8,092 nucleotides of DNA from JBHIEE01 sp046760445. Its GTDB lineage: Bacteria > Acidobacteriota > Aminicenantia > JdFR-78. The notes below the pieces were generated by a model, which was not told the DNA's origin, searched no databases, and was given only the letters and a program-made list of their open reading frames with translations. Made by a program: the position numbers and the translations under genes. The first letter of the stretch is position 1. Each line of letters starts with the position of its first letter. This document shows positions 1 through 5,753 of this stretch, one piece after another. Where the stretch lies: NCBI GenBank assembly GCA_046760445.1, contig JBHIEE010000118.1:1-8092 (forward strand). Direction: 5' to 3'.

Positions 1-38
1 AATTGTGTCTATACATTAATTTTACCATTTAATAAGTA

Positions 39-173
39 ATGAAAACAAATATGACAGGATACCAACGAGTACTGAAACACGTCAAGCAGAAAGAGGAGAT
101 AATTGAGAGGAATCAGAGGCTGCTCAAGAAATGGAGAAAGAAACAGAAGTATTATGAGAAGAAGTCGGCCTGA
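39..173 (+). CDS. small basic coiled-coil protein, unknown function (44 aa)
   Basis: A 44-codon ORF starts at ATG 39 and stops at TGA 171; an in-frame ATG at 51 would give 40 aa. The product is almost entirely charged and helical, rich in Lys, Arg, Glu and Gln, with one likely amphipathic helix or short coiled coil from about residue 10 to 42. It has no cysteine pairs, membrane segment or recognisable motif. No strong Shine-Dalgarno site precedes either ATG. The ORF is followed within a few bases by a T-rich tract, as expected of the last gene of an operon entering from the left. I do not recognise a family. Such basic microproteins often bind nucleic acid, but that is inference. The main doubt is its small size. 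Confidence 0.45.
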   Translation: MKTNMTGYQRVLKHVKQKEEIIERNQRLLKKWRKKQKYYEKKSA

Positions 174-178
174 AGTAA

Positions 179-195
179 TTTTTTTTATACTTTTT
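179..195 (+). terminator. U-rich archaeal terminator
   Basis: Eight consecutive T (179-186) are followed by ATAC and five more T (191-195), starting 6 nt after the stop codon at 171-173. There is no hairpin. Archaeal RNA polymerase terminates at oligo-U tracts, so this fits the end of the transcript carrying the 44-aa ORF and separates it from the promoter that follows. Confidence 0.5.
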
Positions 196-200
196 CTGTT

Positions 201-218
201 AAAAAATATTTATATTTC
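201..218 (+). promoter_or_regulatory. TATA-box promoter of the candidate RNA at 237
   Basis: An A-rich stretch (201-206, BRE-like) is followed by TATTTATAT (207-215). Its centre, near 211, lies 26 nt before G237, the first base of a perfect terminal stem. That is the standard archaeal TATA-to-start distance, so the promoter and the 5' end of the RNA support each other. Confidence 0.45.
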
Positions 219-236
219 AAATACAATTCTTAAAAC

Positions 237-330
237 GGAGATGCTGACTAGTTGCTCTTCTTCGTCTTACTGCACGATGAGATACAGCCAAGGTTCACAT
301 GATGACCACAGATGAGTGGTAGGCATCTCC
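237..330 (+). ncRNA. candidate structured small RNA (about 94 nt)
   Basis: The ends form a perfect 8-bp stem: GGAGATGC (237-244) pairs with GCATCTCC (323-330). Inside, a 5-bp hairpin ACCAC (305-309)/GTGGT (316-320) with loop AGATGA is clear, and TCGT (262-265)/ACGA (274-277) can form a second one. GGTT (292-295)/GACC (304-307) could compete with the first. GATGA occurs three times (276, 301, 311) and CTGA once (244), recalling box C and box D, but the order is not that of a standard C/D guide RNA. A TATA box sits 26 nt upstream and a weak T-rich stretch follows. No convincing ORF covers it. The class is unknown; it might instead be a leader or a protein-binding site. Confidence 0.4.
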
Positions 331-400
331 TCTCTATTTTATGGGTTAAAAGTCCAAAATTCTATTGTTCATCGCAACCCTACTGTCCCCGTTAGTTTAA

Positions 401-419
401 ATAGATATTTTATATCTAT
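401..419. promoter_or_regulatory. 8-bp palindrome, possible operator/TATA region
   Basis: ATAGATAT (401-408) and ATATCTAT (412-419) are perfect inverted arms around TTT. The palindrome lies 10-28 nt before ATG 429. A TATA-like TTTAAATA (396-403) just before it, centred near 400, would give a start near 426, so the mRNA could be nearly leaderless. A dimeric regulator bound to the arms would cover the promoter. This is inference from symmetry and position. Confidence 0.3.
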
Positions 420-428
420 AAAGTAACT

Positions 429-589
429 ATGGAAGTTAGACGGTCCGACCTGTTGATACGGTTGCATTCGGTCCTTAAATCGAATACTATCAAGAGTAAA
501 ATCTGAGGGGGTTGCTAGAGGACTGTGAAGAAATAGTTAAAGAGGACCTTGATCGTTTTGAAGAAATTCTTTCTAGAAGGGATTTATAA
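429..589 (+). pseudogene. small helical protein split by a -1 frame change
   Basis: ATG 429 opens a 25-codon ORF ending at TGA 504. A second frame, open from about 500 to TAA 587, continues with an acidic helical sequence (LEDCEEIVKEDLDRFEE). Reading back one base at AAAA (497-500 region) would join them into one protein of about 53 aa, basic and hydrophobic at the N-terminus and acidic and amphipathic at the C-terminus. The second half could instead start on its own at TTG 512, next to a G-run that is too close to act as a normal Shine-Dalgarno site. The options are a decayed gene, a sequencing indel in a homopolymer, a programmed frameshift, or two chance ORFs. No family is recognised. Confidence 0.35.
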
Positions 590-750
590 ACCGTTCGATC
601 AATCTTCAATTCCTTTTGCTCGGTTCTTAATATTTTGATGCAATAGTTTATAAAGTTTACTGAAAAAATAGGTGCGATAAATGAAATAAGTTTTAAGTAC
701 GATAAGTCCCGTATATATATAAAGAGAATTTTTTATATAAGAAATAAAGA

Positions 751-774
751 ATAATTGAAATATTTGAAATAATC
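751..774 (+). repeat. left origin repeat (two TTGAAATA iterons)
   Basis: TTGAAATA occurs at 755-762 and 764-771, a 9-bp period, inside ATAATTGAAATATTTGAAAT. The same 20-base arrangement, short of one T, appears inverted at 844-863. Paired, inverted initiator-binding blocks flanking an A+T-rich core are typical of archaeal origins. Confidence 0.55.
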
Positions 775-834
775 ATTGTTTCACAAAAAAATTTTCCTAG
801 TAATAACCTCATTTTAATTATCATATTTACAATT

Positions 835-863
835 TATTTCACCTATTTCAATATTTCAATTAT
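835..863 (-). repeat. right origin repeat, inverted (three iterons)
   Basis: On the minus strand TTGAAATA is read at 859-852 and 851-844, and a one-mismatch copy GTGAAATA at 842-835. ATAATTGAAATATTGAAATA (863-844) matches the left block except for one missing T. The block ends less than 10 bp before the TATA box of the initiator gene, so initiator binding here could also repress its own promoter. Confidence 0.55.
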
Positions 864-880
864 CGAAATCTTTATAAATA
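862..880 (+). promoter_or_regulatory. BRE/TATA promoter of the initiator gene (leaderless)
   Basis: ATCGAAATC (862-870) is followed by TTTATAAATA (871-880). The TATA centre at about 875 predicts transcription starting at about 901, and the ATG is at 902. The mRNA should therefore be leaderless, which also explains why no Shine-Dalgarno site precedes ATG 902. Confidence 0.65.
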
Positions 881-901
881 AGTTAATAATTATTATTAGT
901 T

Positions 902-1963
902 ATGTTTCTCTTAAAGGAAAATCCCTTCTTCAGAAAAACAGTCGTTGACTACAACGACTTCAAATCGGAACCATTCATCGTTCTTCCGACCCAAAAAACA
1001 CTCCTAACAGGACTAGAACTATCGTTTGGGGCTATAAGTCCCCTCTATTATCTAATAAAAGGCGAGCGAGGTAGCGGGAAAACAAGCACACTCTTCCTCT
1101 GTAAAGAAATGATAGACAAGCATGGAGGCAACCTATCGACATTCTACGTTCCCGGAAACGAGGTGAGGAAGCTAAAAGAGGGTGATATATACCTTAACAA
1201 GATCATAACAGGAAAAATTACAAATGATAGCAGTTCAAACCTAAAAAAATTTTTTGAAATAAAAAAACCCTATTTTTTTCTTGACTTTCCCGATATGATT
1301 ACGAGGTCGCAGATGGCGGATGTAGCTGAATTCATTGAATACACCCTCAGATACAAAAAATGCTCGCTGATAGTGGCGATGAACACCGAACATTACAACA
1401 TCTTTGAAGATATAAGCCTCGTTCTTGGTAAGTTCATGCCTTTTAACTTGGAAACCTTTTCTCTGGAAGAGACAACACTCTTAATCAAAAAAAGACTCAA
1501 GAAAGCAAGGACTGATGACAAGGTTGGAGAAACTTATCCCTTCACAAAAGAAGCTCTGAAAGAAATACACTATATATCAAACGGCATACCGAGGAATGTA
1601 TTGATAGCGTGTGATATTTGTCTGATGAAGGCAATTGAACTTAAAAGAAATAAGAAACTAGACAGAGAATTCGTATCACTTACCCTGAAAAAAACCTACT
1701 TCGAGAACGTTCTTAGGGAGAAGATAGGAGACGAATCGAGAAGAGTTATCCTAAAGTATCTCTATCAGATTATAAGGGATGAGTTTGAAGGGCACATCAG
1801 TAGCATCTCCCTTCTTCACAATTTTTTGAAGAAAAAGAAGGGTAAAAAATGGGCGTACTCAACACTCAGGAAATGGGTTCTTCTGATGGAAAAGATAGGA
1901 ATAGTGAGTATAGATTTAGACCCTGAAACATTCAGAGAAAAAACCATAAATTTGAGGATTTAG
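902..1963 (+). CDS. cdc6: Orc1/Cdc6-like AAA+ initiator ATPase
   Basis: The 353-aa product has the layout of archaeal Orc1/Cdc6: an AAA+ ATPase domain followed by a winged helix. Walker A is GERGSGKT (54-61). The Walker B strand is YFFLDFPD (124-131), where the usual DE pair is replaced by D128-F-P-D131. Sensor 1 is probably N161 in VAMN, and sensor 2 is R231 in GIPRNV. Residues about 275-353 look like the DNA-binding winged helix, with a lysine-rich segment (310-316). In the family, such proteins bind origin repeats and load MCM. Here the gene lies just after candidate origin repeats and ends directly against mcm, strongly supporting the role. Sequence divergence leaves a general AAA+ ATPase of another kind as the alternative. 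Start ATG 902 fits the TATA spacing. Confidence 0.8.
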   Translation: MFLLKENPFFRKTVVDYNDFKSEPFIVLPTQKTLLTGLELSFGAISPLYYLIKGERGSGKTSTLFLCKEMIDKHGGNLSTFYVPGNEVRKLKEGDIYLNKIITGKITNDSSSNLKKFFEIKKPYFFLDFPDMITRSQMADVAEFIEYTLRYKKCSLIVAMNTEHYNIFEDISLVLGKFMPFNLETFSLEETTLLIKKRLKKARTDDKVGETYPFTKEALKEIHYISNGIPRNVLIACDICLMKAIELKRNKKLDREFVSLTLKKTYFENVLREKIGDESRRVILKYLYQIIRDEFEGHISSISLLHNFLKKKKGKKWAYSTLRKWVLLMEKIGIVSIDLDPETFREKTINLRI

Positions 1964-4024
1964 ATGAAAGATCAAGAAATTAAAGACCTATTCATAAACT
2001 GGGTTTACGATAATGGTAAGGAACGGCTAAAGAAGATTGGACAGGAAATAAAAAAAGGGAGAGCAACTATCGACTTATCCTCGCTCCAGAACTTCTGTAT
2101 GGCACAAGACATTGATTTCTGGAAAGAATTTAAAGAAGAACCTGAAAAAATATACAATCTCATTATAAATTGTTTTATCGAGAATGATACTTTAAAACTT
2201 TTCTTGGAGAGTTATGTCGTGCCAGATACAGAGGATAAGAAAACAGTTCTGTTGGATTTTGTGAGAGAAATACTAGTTTTTGATAATTTCCCAGAAGATA
2301 TTGAGGTTCATTTAGAGGACTGTTTCCTACCGAAGTATGATGGAAAGTTAGTAAAACTCGAAGGGAGAATACAATATGTTAGTCATCCTCAATCGTATGT
2401 TAAGGAGAGTGTATATCAATGCCCCAAATGCGACTTTGTAAGAACTGTAAAGCGAGAAATATTCCAAACAAACAAAGAAAAAAGGCTCTACTGTGAGGCC
2501 TGTGAAAAACATAGAGTCTTTGTCGAGATTGAGAAAAAACAGAAGCGTGAGCCTTATCAATTGTTAAAGTTAGTCGAACCCATGCAAACGATGGCCACTC
2601 CGACATCTGTCGCTATTATCCTGTTTGGAAAACTAATGGATACGACAGATCCGATGAAGAAGAGATATCTGCCAGGTAAGAATGTGACTGTGATTGGTTT
2701 CGTCGCACAAGTAGGAAACAGGGCTATGGTCAAAGCAATTTGTATAAACGTGATGGGAGATATAAGCGTTGAGATAACAGAAAATGATGTAAAGAAAATA
2801 AAAAGATTATCGAATAAAGATAATATTCTGGAACTTCTTGTCGATTCTTTCTGTCCAGGCATATCTGGTTTGAATTATGTTAAAGAGAGCACGTTACTAC
2901 AATTGGTTGGTGGTAACGAATATACAGAAGGGGGGGTATTCAGGAGAAAAGAAATCCATCAACTTTGGTGTGGCGAACCAGCAACTGGGAAATCGACCAT
3001 AAACCTTTACCTACAACAATTTTTTCCAAGATGTGTTTACATTACAAGTGGGAATATCACTAAAGTTGGCTTGGGGTTTGCGTTGGAAAAGGATCCAGAT
3101 TTGGGCATATTCTTATTGAAAGGGGGGGCATTAGTCCAGGCATCATCGGGTCTTCTCATAATTGATGAGTTTGAAGCGATTAAGAAAGAGCATTTACAAG
3201 ATTTGAAGACAGCATTGAGCCAGCAACAAATTAATCTAGCAAAAGCAGGAATAGTGGCGACGATGAAGATAAACACACCACTAATAGCAGTTATGAACCC
3301 ACAGTATGGATACTTCGATGCTTATATTCCCTATATCGACCAAGTGAAATTTTCAGACAAGACAGACAAAACTGTTATACTACAAAGATTCGACCTACTG
3401 TGGGCAATCAAAGACATTATAGAAATGGAGAGGGATGAAAAAATTTCCAACCTACTTCTTGGGGCAGAACAACCACAAGCTCCCATCAAGAAAGAGTTGC
3501 TACTCAAATACATACTCTATGCCAGACAACAAAAACCCGTCATAAATGAAGATGTTAAAGAAGAGATGAGGCGATACTATCTCGCACTAAGGGAGAAGAG
3601 CAAAGAGAAAGAAATTAACATAACCCCGAGAGTCTTGGAGACGATGAGAAGGTTGACAGAATCGATAGCAAAGTTAAGACTTAAAAAATATGCGGATATG
3701 GAAGACTTTAAAGAATCCAAGAGGCTTTTAGTCACTTCCCTCAAACAGTTCGGTTTTGTACCTGAAACCGGAGAGATATCAATACCTATGACAGAGGGAA
3801 GATTGAGCAAGACACAACTTACACAGATGGAAATAATAGGAAAAGTATTCACAGATTTGAAGAATGTAATGAACAAACAACCAGTTCCCAAACAAGATTT
3901 AGTGAGCGAAGTTAACAAGATGTATCCTGATCTTACCATCTTCAAGATAGAACAACTGATAACAAAGATGAAGAATGAGGGCATACTGTTCGAGATAAAA
4001 CCCGGATTCTTAGAAAAAGTCTAG
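1964..4024 (+). CDS. mcm: MCM replicative DNA helicase
   Basis: The 686-aa product is the normal full length of archaeal MCM, the hexameric 3'-5' helicase that unwinds the origin. In order it shows a helical N-terminal domain (1-120), an OB fold carrying a zinc-binding site (C153, C156, C177, C180), the AAA+ core and a C-terminal winged helix (about 615-686). Walker A is GEPATGKS (337-344), unlike the usual MCM form GDPGTAKS. Walker B is LLIIDEFE (397-404). The presensor-1 hairpin has LAKAGI (425-430), sensor 1 is N445, the arginine finger is R475 in RFDL, and sensor 2 is R556 in TPRVLE. All catalytic residues are present, so it should be active. ATG 1964 follows the TAG of the initiator gene with no gap, implying translational coupling. 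Confidence 0.95.
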   Translation: MKDQEIKDLFINWVYDNGKERLKKIGQEIKKGRATIDLSSLQNFCMAQDIDFWKEFKEEPEKIYNLIINCFIENDTLKLFLESYVVPDTEDKKTVLLDFVREILVFDNFPEDIEVHLEDCFLPKYDGKLVKLEGRIQYVSHPQSYVKESVYQCPKCDFVRTVKREIFQTNKEKRLYCEACEKHRVFVEIEKKQKREPYQLLKLVEPMQTMATPTSVAIILFGKLMDTTDPMKKRYLPGKNVTVIGFVAQVGNRAMVKAICINVMGDISVEITENDVKKIKRLSNKDNILELLVDSFCPGISGLNYVKESTLLQLVGGNEYTEGGVFRRKEIHQLWCGEPATGKSTINLYLQQFFPRCVYITSGNITKVGLGFALEKDPDLGIFLLKGGALVQASSGLLIIDEFEAIKKEHLQDLKTALSQQQINLAKAGIVATMKINTPLIAVMNPQYGYFDAYIPYIDQVKFSDKTDKTVILQRFDLLWAIKDIIEMERDEKISNLLLGAEQPQAPIKKELLLKYILYARQQKPVINEDVKEEMRRYYLALREKSKEKEINITPRVLETMRRLTESIAKLRLKKYADMEDFKESKRLLVTSLKQFGFVPETGEISIPMTEGRLSKTQLTQMEIIGKVFTDLKNVMNKQPVPKQDLVSEVNKMYPDLTIFKIEQLITKMKNEGILFEIKPGFLEKV

Positions 4025-4033
4025 AGTGGTTCT

Positions 4034-4285
4034 GTGGAAACTATGAGATTAGAAAGAAAACATGAAAAAGAACTATGGAACATAGCATTGAATAGAGTAA
4101 GGAAGACAAAAAAGCCCTTTTTAATCGAGATTAACGAGGAAAGAATACTCGTTACTTATGGAGAATACCGCCGTCCATCACTTTCATCTAAAGAGGTTTT
4201 TATTGGGGGAGAACGATTAGTAGTGGATGAAATTATGGAGATAATTGATCTGAAAGAAGGAAGGATAAAACATTTCAGGTTATGA
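4034..4285 (+). CDS. hypothetical protein (83 aa) in the replication operon
   Basis: This ORF starts at GTG 4034, ten bases after the mcm stop codon, with an AGAGTGG sequence just before it; ATG 4043 is the alternative and would give 80 aa. The N-terminal third (about 1-27) is a charged helix. The rest looks beta-rich (LIEINEERILVTYGEYRRP and later GERLVVDEIMEII). There are no cysteines, membrane segments or known catalytic motifs. Its last codon overlaps the next gene in an ATGA junction, so the two are co-translated, and both lie between mcm and the resolvase. A replication accessory role is likely from context only. I do not recognise a family. Confidence 0.7.
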   Translation: METMRLERKHEKELWNIALNRVRKTKKPFLIEINEERILVTYGEYRRPSLSSKEVFIGGERLVVDEIMEIIDLKEGRIKHFRL

Positions 4286-4944
4286 TTTTAATGCCGAAAT
4301 ACAAAAAACTTAGGGAAGATATTTGGTTTATGTTGGGCTCGGATAGAACTTTACTTTTATACGACCCTTATATTTACATATCATTATTACCAGAGAAATC
4401 AACTAAGACTGGTCATTATAACCGAAAATTATGTATTTCAATCGGGAGGCAGATAAACCCAAACAAGGTCAAAAATTTCTTAACGAGGTGTGATAACTGT
4501 AAAGGAGAGATAGACATAGAAACTCAAGATAATTGTCCAAACTGTGGAACAAGTTTGAAAAGGAAAAAAGATATTTTAAAAAACTGGGCTAGAGAATTAC
4601 AAATACCAGAAAACAGGATACACGATTTGATACAATCCGCTAAGAACGGTATGTTAATGAATTTTATGTTATCGCTAGCAGGGGCGACAATCAGGGTGAT
4701 AGAAAAAATTAAGAGGATAGACACTCCGCTAGCTCAGATACCGATAAAGAAAAAAAGTAAGTGGCAAGTTTATGAAATGCTAAAATCAAACGATGTTAAC
4801 GAGGTTTTCAATATTTGGCTCGGCTGTACATTGGCAATGGGTAGAGCAATAAAAGAATTTGGCTCGAAGGATGATCTTGACGTGTTCAGACTAAAGATGA
4901 AGAATATATTAAACAAATTTTTAGATAAAGGGTTCTATGGTTAG
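4282..4944 (+). CDS. zinc-ribbon protein of unknown function (220 aa)
   Basis: The start ATG 4282 overlaps the previous stop as ATGA; ATG 4291 is a possible alternative. Residues 1-65 look mixed alpha/beta and could form an N-terminal domain. A four-cysteine zinc ribbon follows: C70-X2-C73 and C85-X2-C88. Residues about 95-220 are largely helical and basic, with a tryptophan-containing repeat-like pattern but no catalytic motif I know. Its position after mcm and before the resolvase suggests a DNA-binding replication accessory factor. Length is near that of GINS subunits, but the zinc ribbon argues against GINS. It does not resemble primase, PCNA or RFC. The TAG stop runs straight into the folded RNA element that follows. 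Confidence 0.75.
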   Translation: MILMPKYKKLREDIWFMLGSDRTLLLYDPYIYISLLPEKSTKTGHYNRKLCISIGRQINPNKVKNFLTRCDNCKGEIDIETQDNCPNCGTSLKRKKDILKNWARELQIPENRIHDLIQSAKNGMLMNFMLSLAGATIRVIEKIKRIDTPLAQIPIKKKSKWQVYEMLKSNDVNEVFNIWLGCTLAMGRAIKEFGSKDDLDVFRLKMKNILNKFLDKGFYG

Positions 4945-5030
4945 ACTGGATAAACGCAGTATCCTGCTATCGTGAGATAGTGGCGGGTTTTGCTATACCT
5001 TCCCGTCATAATACTGCGGTCCATTAGTCT
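4943..5030 (+). ncRNA. three-way-junction RNA element before the resolvase gene
   Basis: The 93-bp gap before the resolvase folds almost completely. P1 is CGCAGTAT (4955-4962) with ATACTGCG (5011-5018), 8 perfect bp. It is extended outward by GGA (4948-4950)/TCC (5020-5022) and AGACT (4943-4947)/AGTCT (5026-5030). P2 is GCTATC (4966-4971)/GATAGT (4976-4981) around a GTGA loop, which fits GNRA. P3 is GGCGGG (4982-4987)/CCCGTC (5002-5007) with a 14-nt loop. P2 and P3 abut, giving a compact three-way junction. TGCTAT occurs both in P2 (4965-4970) and in the P3 loop (4991-4996), so an alternative pairing is possible. It could be a cis-regulatory leader, a small RNA, or a DNA cruciform. No known class is recognised. 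Confidence 0.6.
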
Positions 5031-5037
5031 GGTTTAT

Positions 5038-5400
5038 ATGGTTAAACGAGGATATTATAGTGAAGATAAGATCAGGAATCAATTAAAGGAAGAAAATTGG
5101 TTAGTCTTCAGAGCCAGTTCAAGTTATGGGGAATCTGATCTTGTATGTATAAAACCGAAGGGAAATAGCTATGATATCCAACTCTTACAAGTTAAATCAA
5201 GGCATAAGAAGTTTAGCACATTCTATTTCGGAAAAAAAGACAAGTTTCAATGGCAGAGATTGTATGAGATATGGAAAAAGTTTGGGATACCGACTTTCTT
5301 CGTTTTCTGTTTCAGGAGAGGAAGAGGGAAGAAAGCTGTCATAAAGAAGTTAAGAGTAGATACTCCAGATCCCCCCAAGAAAATCAGTTTTTTATCTTAA
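5038..5400 (+). CDS. hjc: Hjc-like Holliday junction resolvase (PD-(D/E)XK nuclease)
   Basis: The 120-aa product has the size and motif order of archaeal Hjc, which cuts four-way DNA junctions as a dimer. It shows E9 in the first helix, SYGESDLV with D34, then LLQVKS with Q51 and K53, and a basic C-terminal part. In typical Hjc the third motif is ExK; here the acid is replaced by Gln. QxK occurs in some PD-(D/E)XK nucleases such as Mrr-like enzymes, so activity is still possible. ATG 5038 is preferred: the longer frame from 4990 would translate the 3' half of the folded RNA and adds no conserved sequence. The ribosome binding site is weak. The gene ends convergently with the minus-strand operon, overlapping it by 9 nt. 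Confidence 0.75.
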   Translation: MVKRGYYSEDKIRNQLKEENWLVFRASSSYGESDLVCIKPKGNSYDIQLLQVKSRHKKFSTFYFGKKDKFQWQRLYEIWKKFGIPTFFVFCFRRGRGKKAVIKKLRVDTPDPPKKISFLS

Positions 5401-5499
5401 TTCTTCTGCGATGACAGATGACAGTTTTATTTTTAAATTCTCTTTCTGCTCTGGTTCTAGTCGGTTGAACTTTTCTTCAAATCCTTTGGGTATCTTCAC
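5392..5499 (-). CDS. short helical protein (35 aa), last gene of the minus operon
   Basis: GTG 5499 overlaps the TGA of the preceding 15-codon leader ORF (GTGA), and TAA lies at 5394-5392. The product begins MKIPKGFEEKFNRLEPEQKE and continues as an amphipathic helix. A helix-loop-helix about this size could dimerise. Unknown family. The stop-start overlap repeats the coupling seen throughout this operon, which supports a real gene despite its size. Its end overlaps the convergent resolvase gene by 9 nt. Confidence 0.5.
   Translation of the reverse strand: MKIPKGFEEKFNRLEPEQKENLKIKLSSVIAEELR
5425..5434 (+). terminator. possible U-rich terminator of the replication operon
   Basis: TTTTATTTTT lies about 25 nt after the resolvase stop codon; a T6 run (5388-5393) also occurs just before that stop. 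Both sit in a region shared with the convergent minus-strand operon. The call rests only on the oligo-T tract and its position. Confidence 0.3.
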
Positions 5500-5543
5500 A
5501 GATATTCTTCAATAATCTTTTGTTTAGTTTTAAGATTATTCAT
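5496..5543 (-). CDS. leader mini-ORF, repeat copy 8 (15 aa)
   Basis: ATG 5543 encodes MNNLKTKQKIIEEYL and stops at TGA 5498. It overlaps the end of the upstream cysteine-rich gene by 8 nt and its stop overlaps the GTG of the next gene. The first codons are nearly identical in DNA to copy 6 (5804-5754). The ending EYL is shared with copy 4 but encoded with different codons (CTG against TTG). Confidence 0.4.
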   Translation of the reverse strand: MNNLKTKQKIIEEYL

Positions 5544-5649
5544 TCTTAATACACTTTCCAATCTCATAGAGACTGCACTTAACATCTATCCCATCGCAAT
5601 AATCGCATTTGAGTAATTGCTTAATCTTTTCTTTGTCTTGTTTTTTCAT
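5536..5649 (-). CDS. four-cysteine microprotein with repeat-derived N-terminus (37 aa)
   Basis: ATG 5649 overlaps the stop of the upstream zinc-finger gene (ATGA). The first 12 or so residues, MKKQDKEKIKQLL, are a copy of the leader repeat, here fused in frame to a body rather than stopped. The body has C15-X2-C18, C25 and C33, plausible ligands for one zinc ion, with an acidic loop between. It is too short to assign a family. Such zinc microproteins are common in archaeal viruses and plasmids, often as DNA- or protein-binding factors. Its end overlaps the next leader ORF. Confidence 0.55.
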   Translation of the reverse strand: MKKQDKEKIKQLLKCDYCDGIDVKCSLYEIGKCIKNE

Positions 5650-5753
5650 TTAATATTCACTTCTTTTCTATTATGATAATTACAAACTGATTCATGTTTT
5701 GTTAATTCTGACCTATCATAAAATGGCTCATTACAATATTGACAATAAAACAT
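5646..5753 (-). CDS. single C2H2-type zinc-finger microprotein (35 aa)
   Basis: ATG 5753 immediately follows the TGA of a leader mini-ORF whose last codons contain AAGGAG, a good Shine-Dalgarno site at a usable distance. The product has a classical finger pattern: C4-X2-C7-X3-F11-X5-L17-X2-H20-X3-C24, with H27 as an alternative last ligand. The whole protein is little more than one finger and a basic tail. Single-finger proteins of this kind are known in archaeal viruses and plasmids and are thought to bind DNA or proteins; the target here is unknown. The stop overlaps the next ATG as ATGA. Confidence is high that it is a real gene, because motif and coupling agree. Confidence 0.7.
   Translation of the reverse strand: MFYCQYCNEPFYDRSELTKHESVCNYHNRKEVNIK

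Larger units (their letters stand above)
590..901. other. non-coding A+T-rich region, candidate replication origin
   Basis: This stretch of about 310 bases has no plausible gene. It lies directly upstream of the Orc1/Cdc6-type initiator, where archaeal origins usually sit. It holds inverted clusters of TTGAAATA (751-774 and 835-863) flanking about 60 bp of nearly pure A+T (775-834) that could act as the duplex unwinding element. A further AATGAAATA lies at 680-688. TATA-like sequences occur at 650-660 (GTTTATAAAG) and 712-723 (TATATATATAAA), the latter able to start a transcript running through the origin toward the initiator gene. I do not see the G-rich part of canonical ORB elements, so any initiator site would be element-specific. 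Confidence 0.5.

Noticed and set aside
103..315. 70-codon ORF across the terminator and the candidate RNA
   Set aside because: It shares its first part with the better 44-aa ORF in another frame, crosses a T8 tract and a TATA box, has no ribosome binding site and has an unnatural composition.
237..330. Standard box C/D guide RNA or tRNA
   Set aside because: Box order is CTGA before GATGA, opposite to C then D. There is no T arm before the 3' strand, so neither class fits, although the terminal stem remains convincing.
2348..3984. Several minus-strand ORFs inside mcm
   Set aside because: They are shadows of a long gene with all MCM motifs; none has coding-like composition or its own start signals.
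4943..5030. Hammerhead-type ribozyme or tRNA-like element
   Set aside because: The CUGAUGA and GAAA core of the hammerhead is missing, and the T arm and anticodon arm of a tRNA are missing.
4990..5037. Upstream extension of the resolvase frame (start at 4990)
   Set aside because: These codons come from the P3 loop and P1 of the folded RNA element. The conserved Hjc region starts after ATG 5038.
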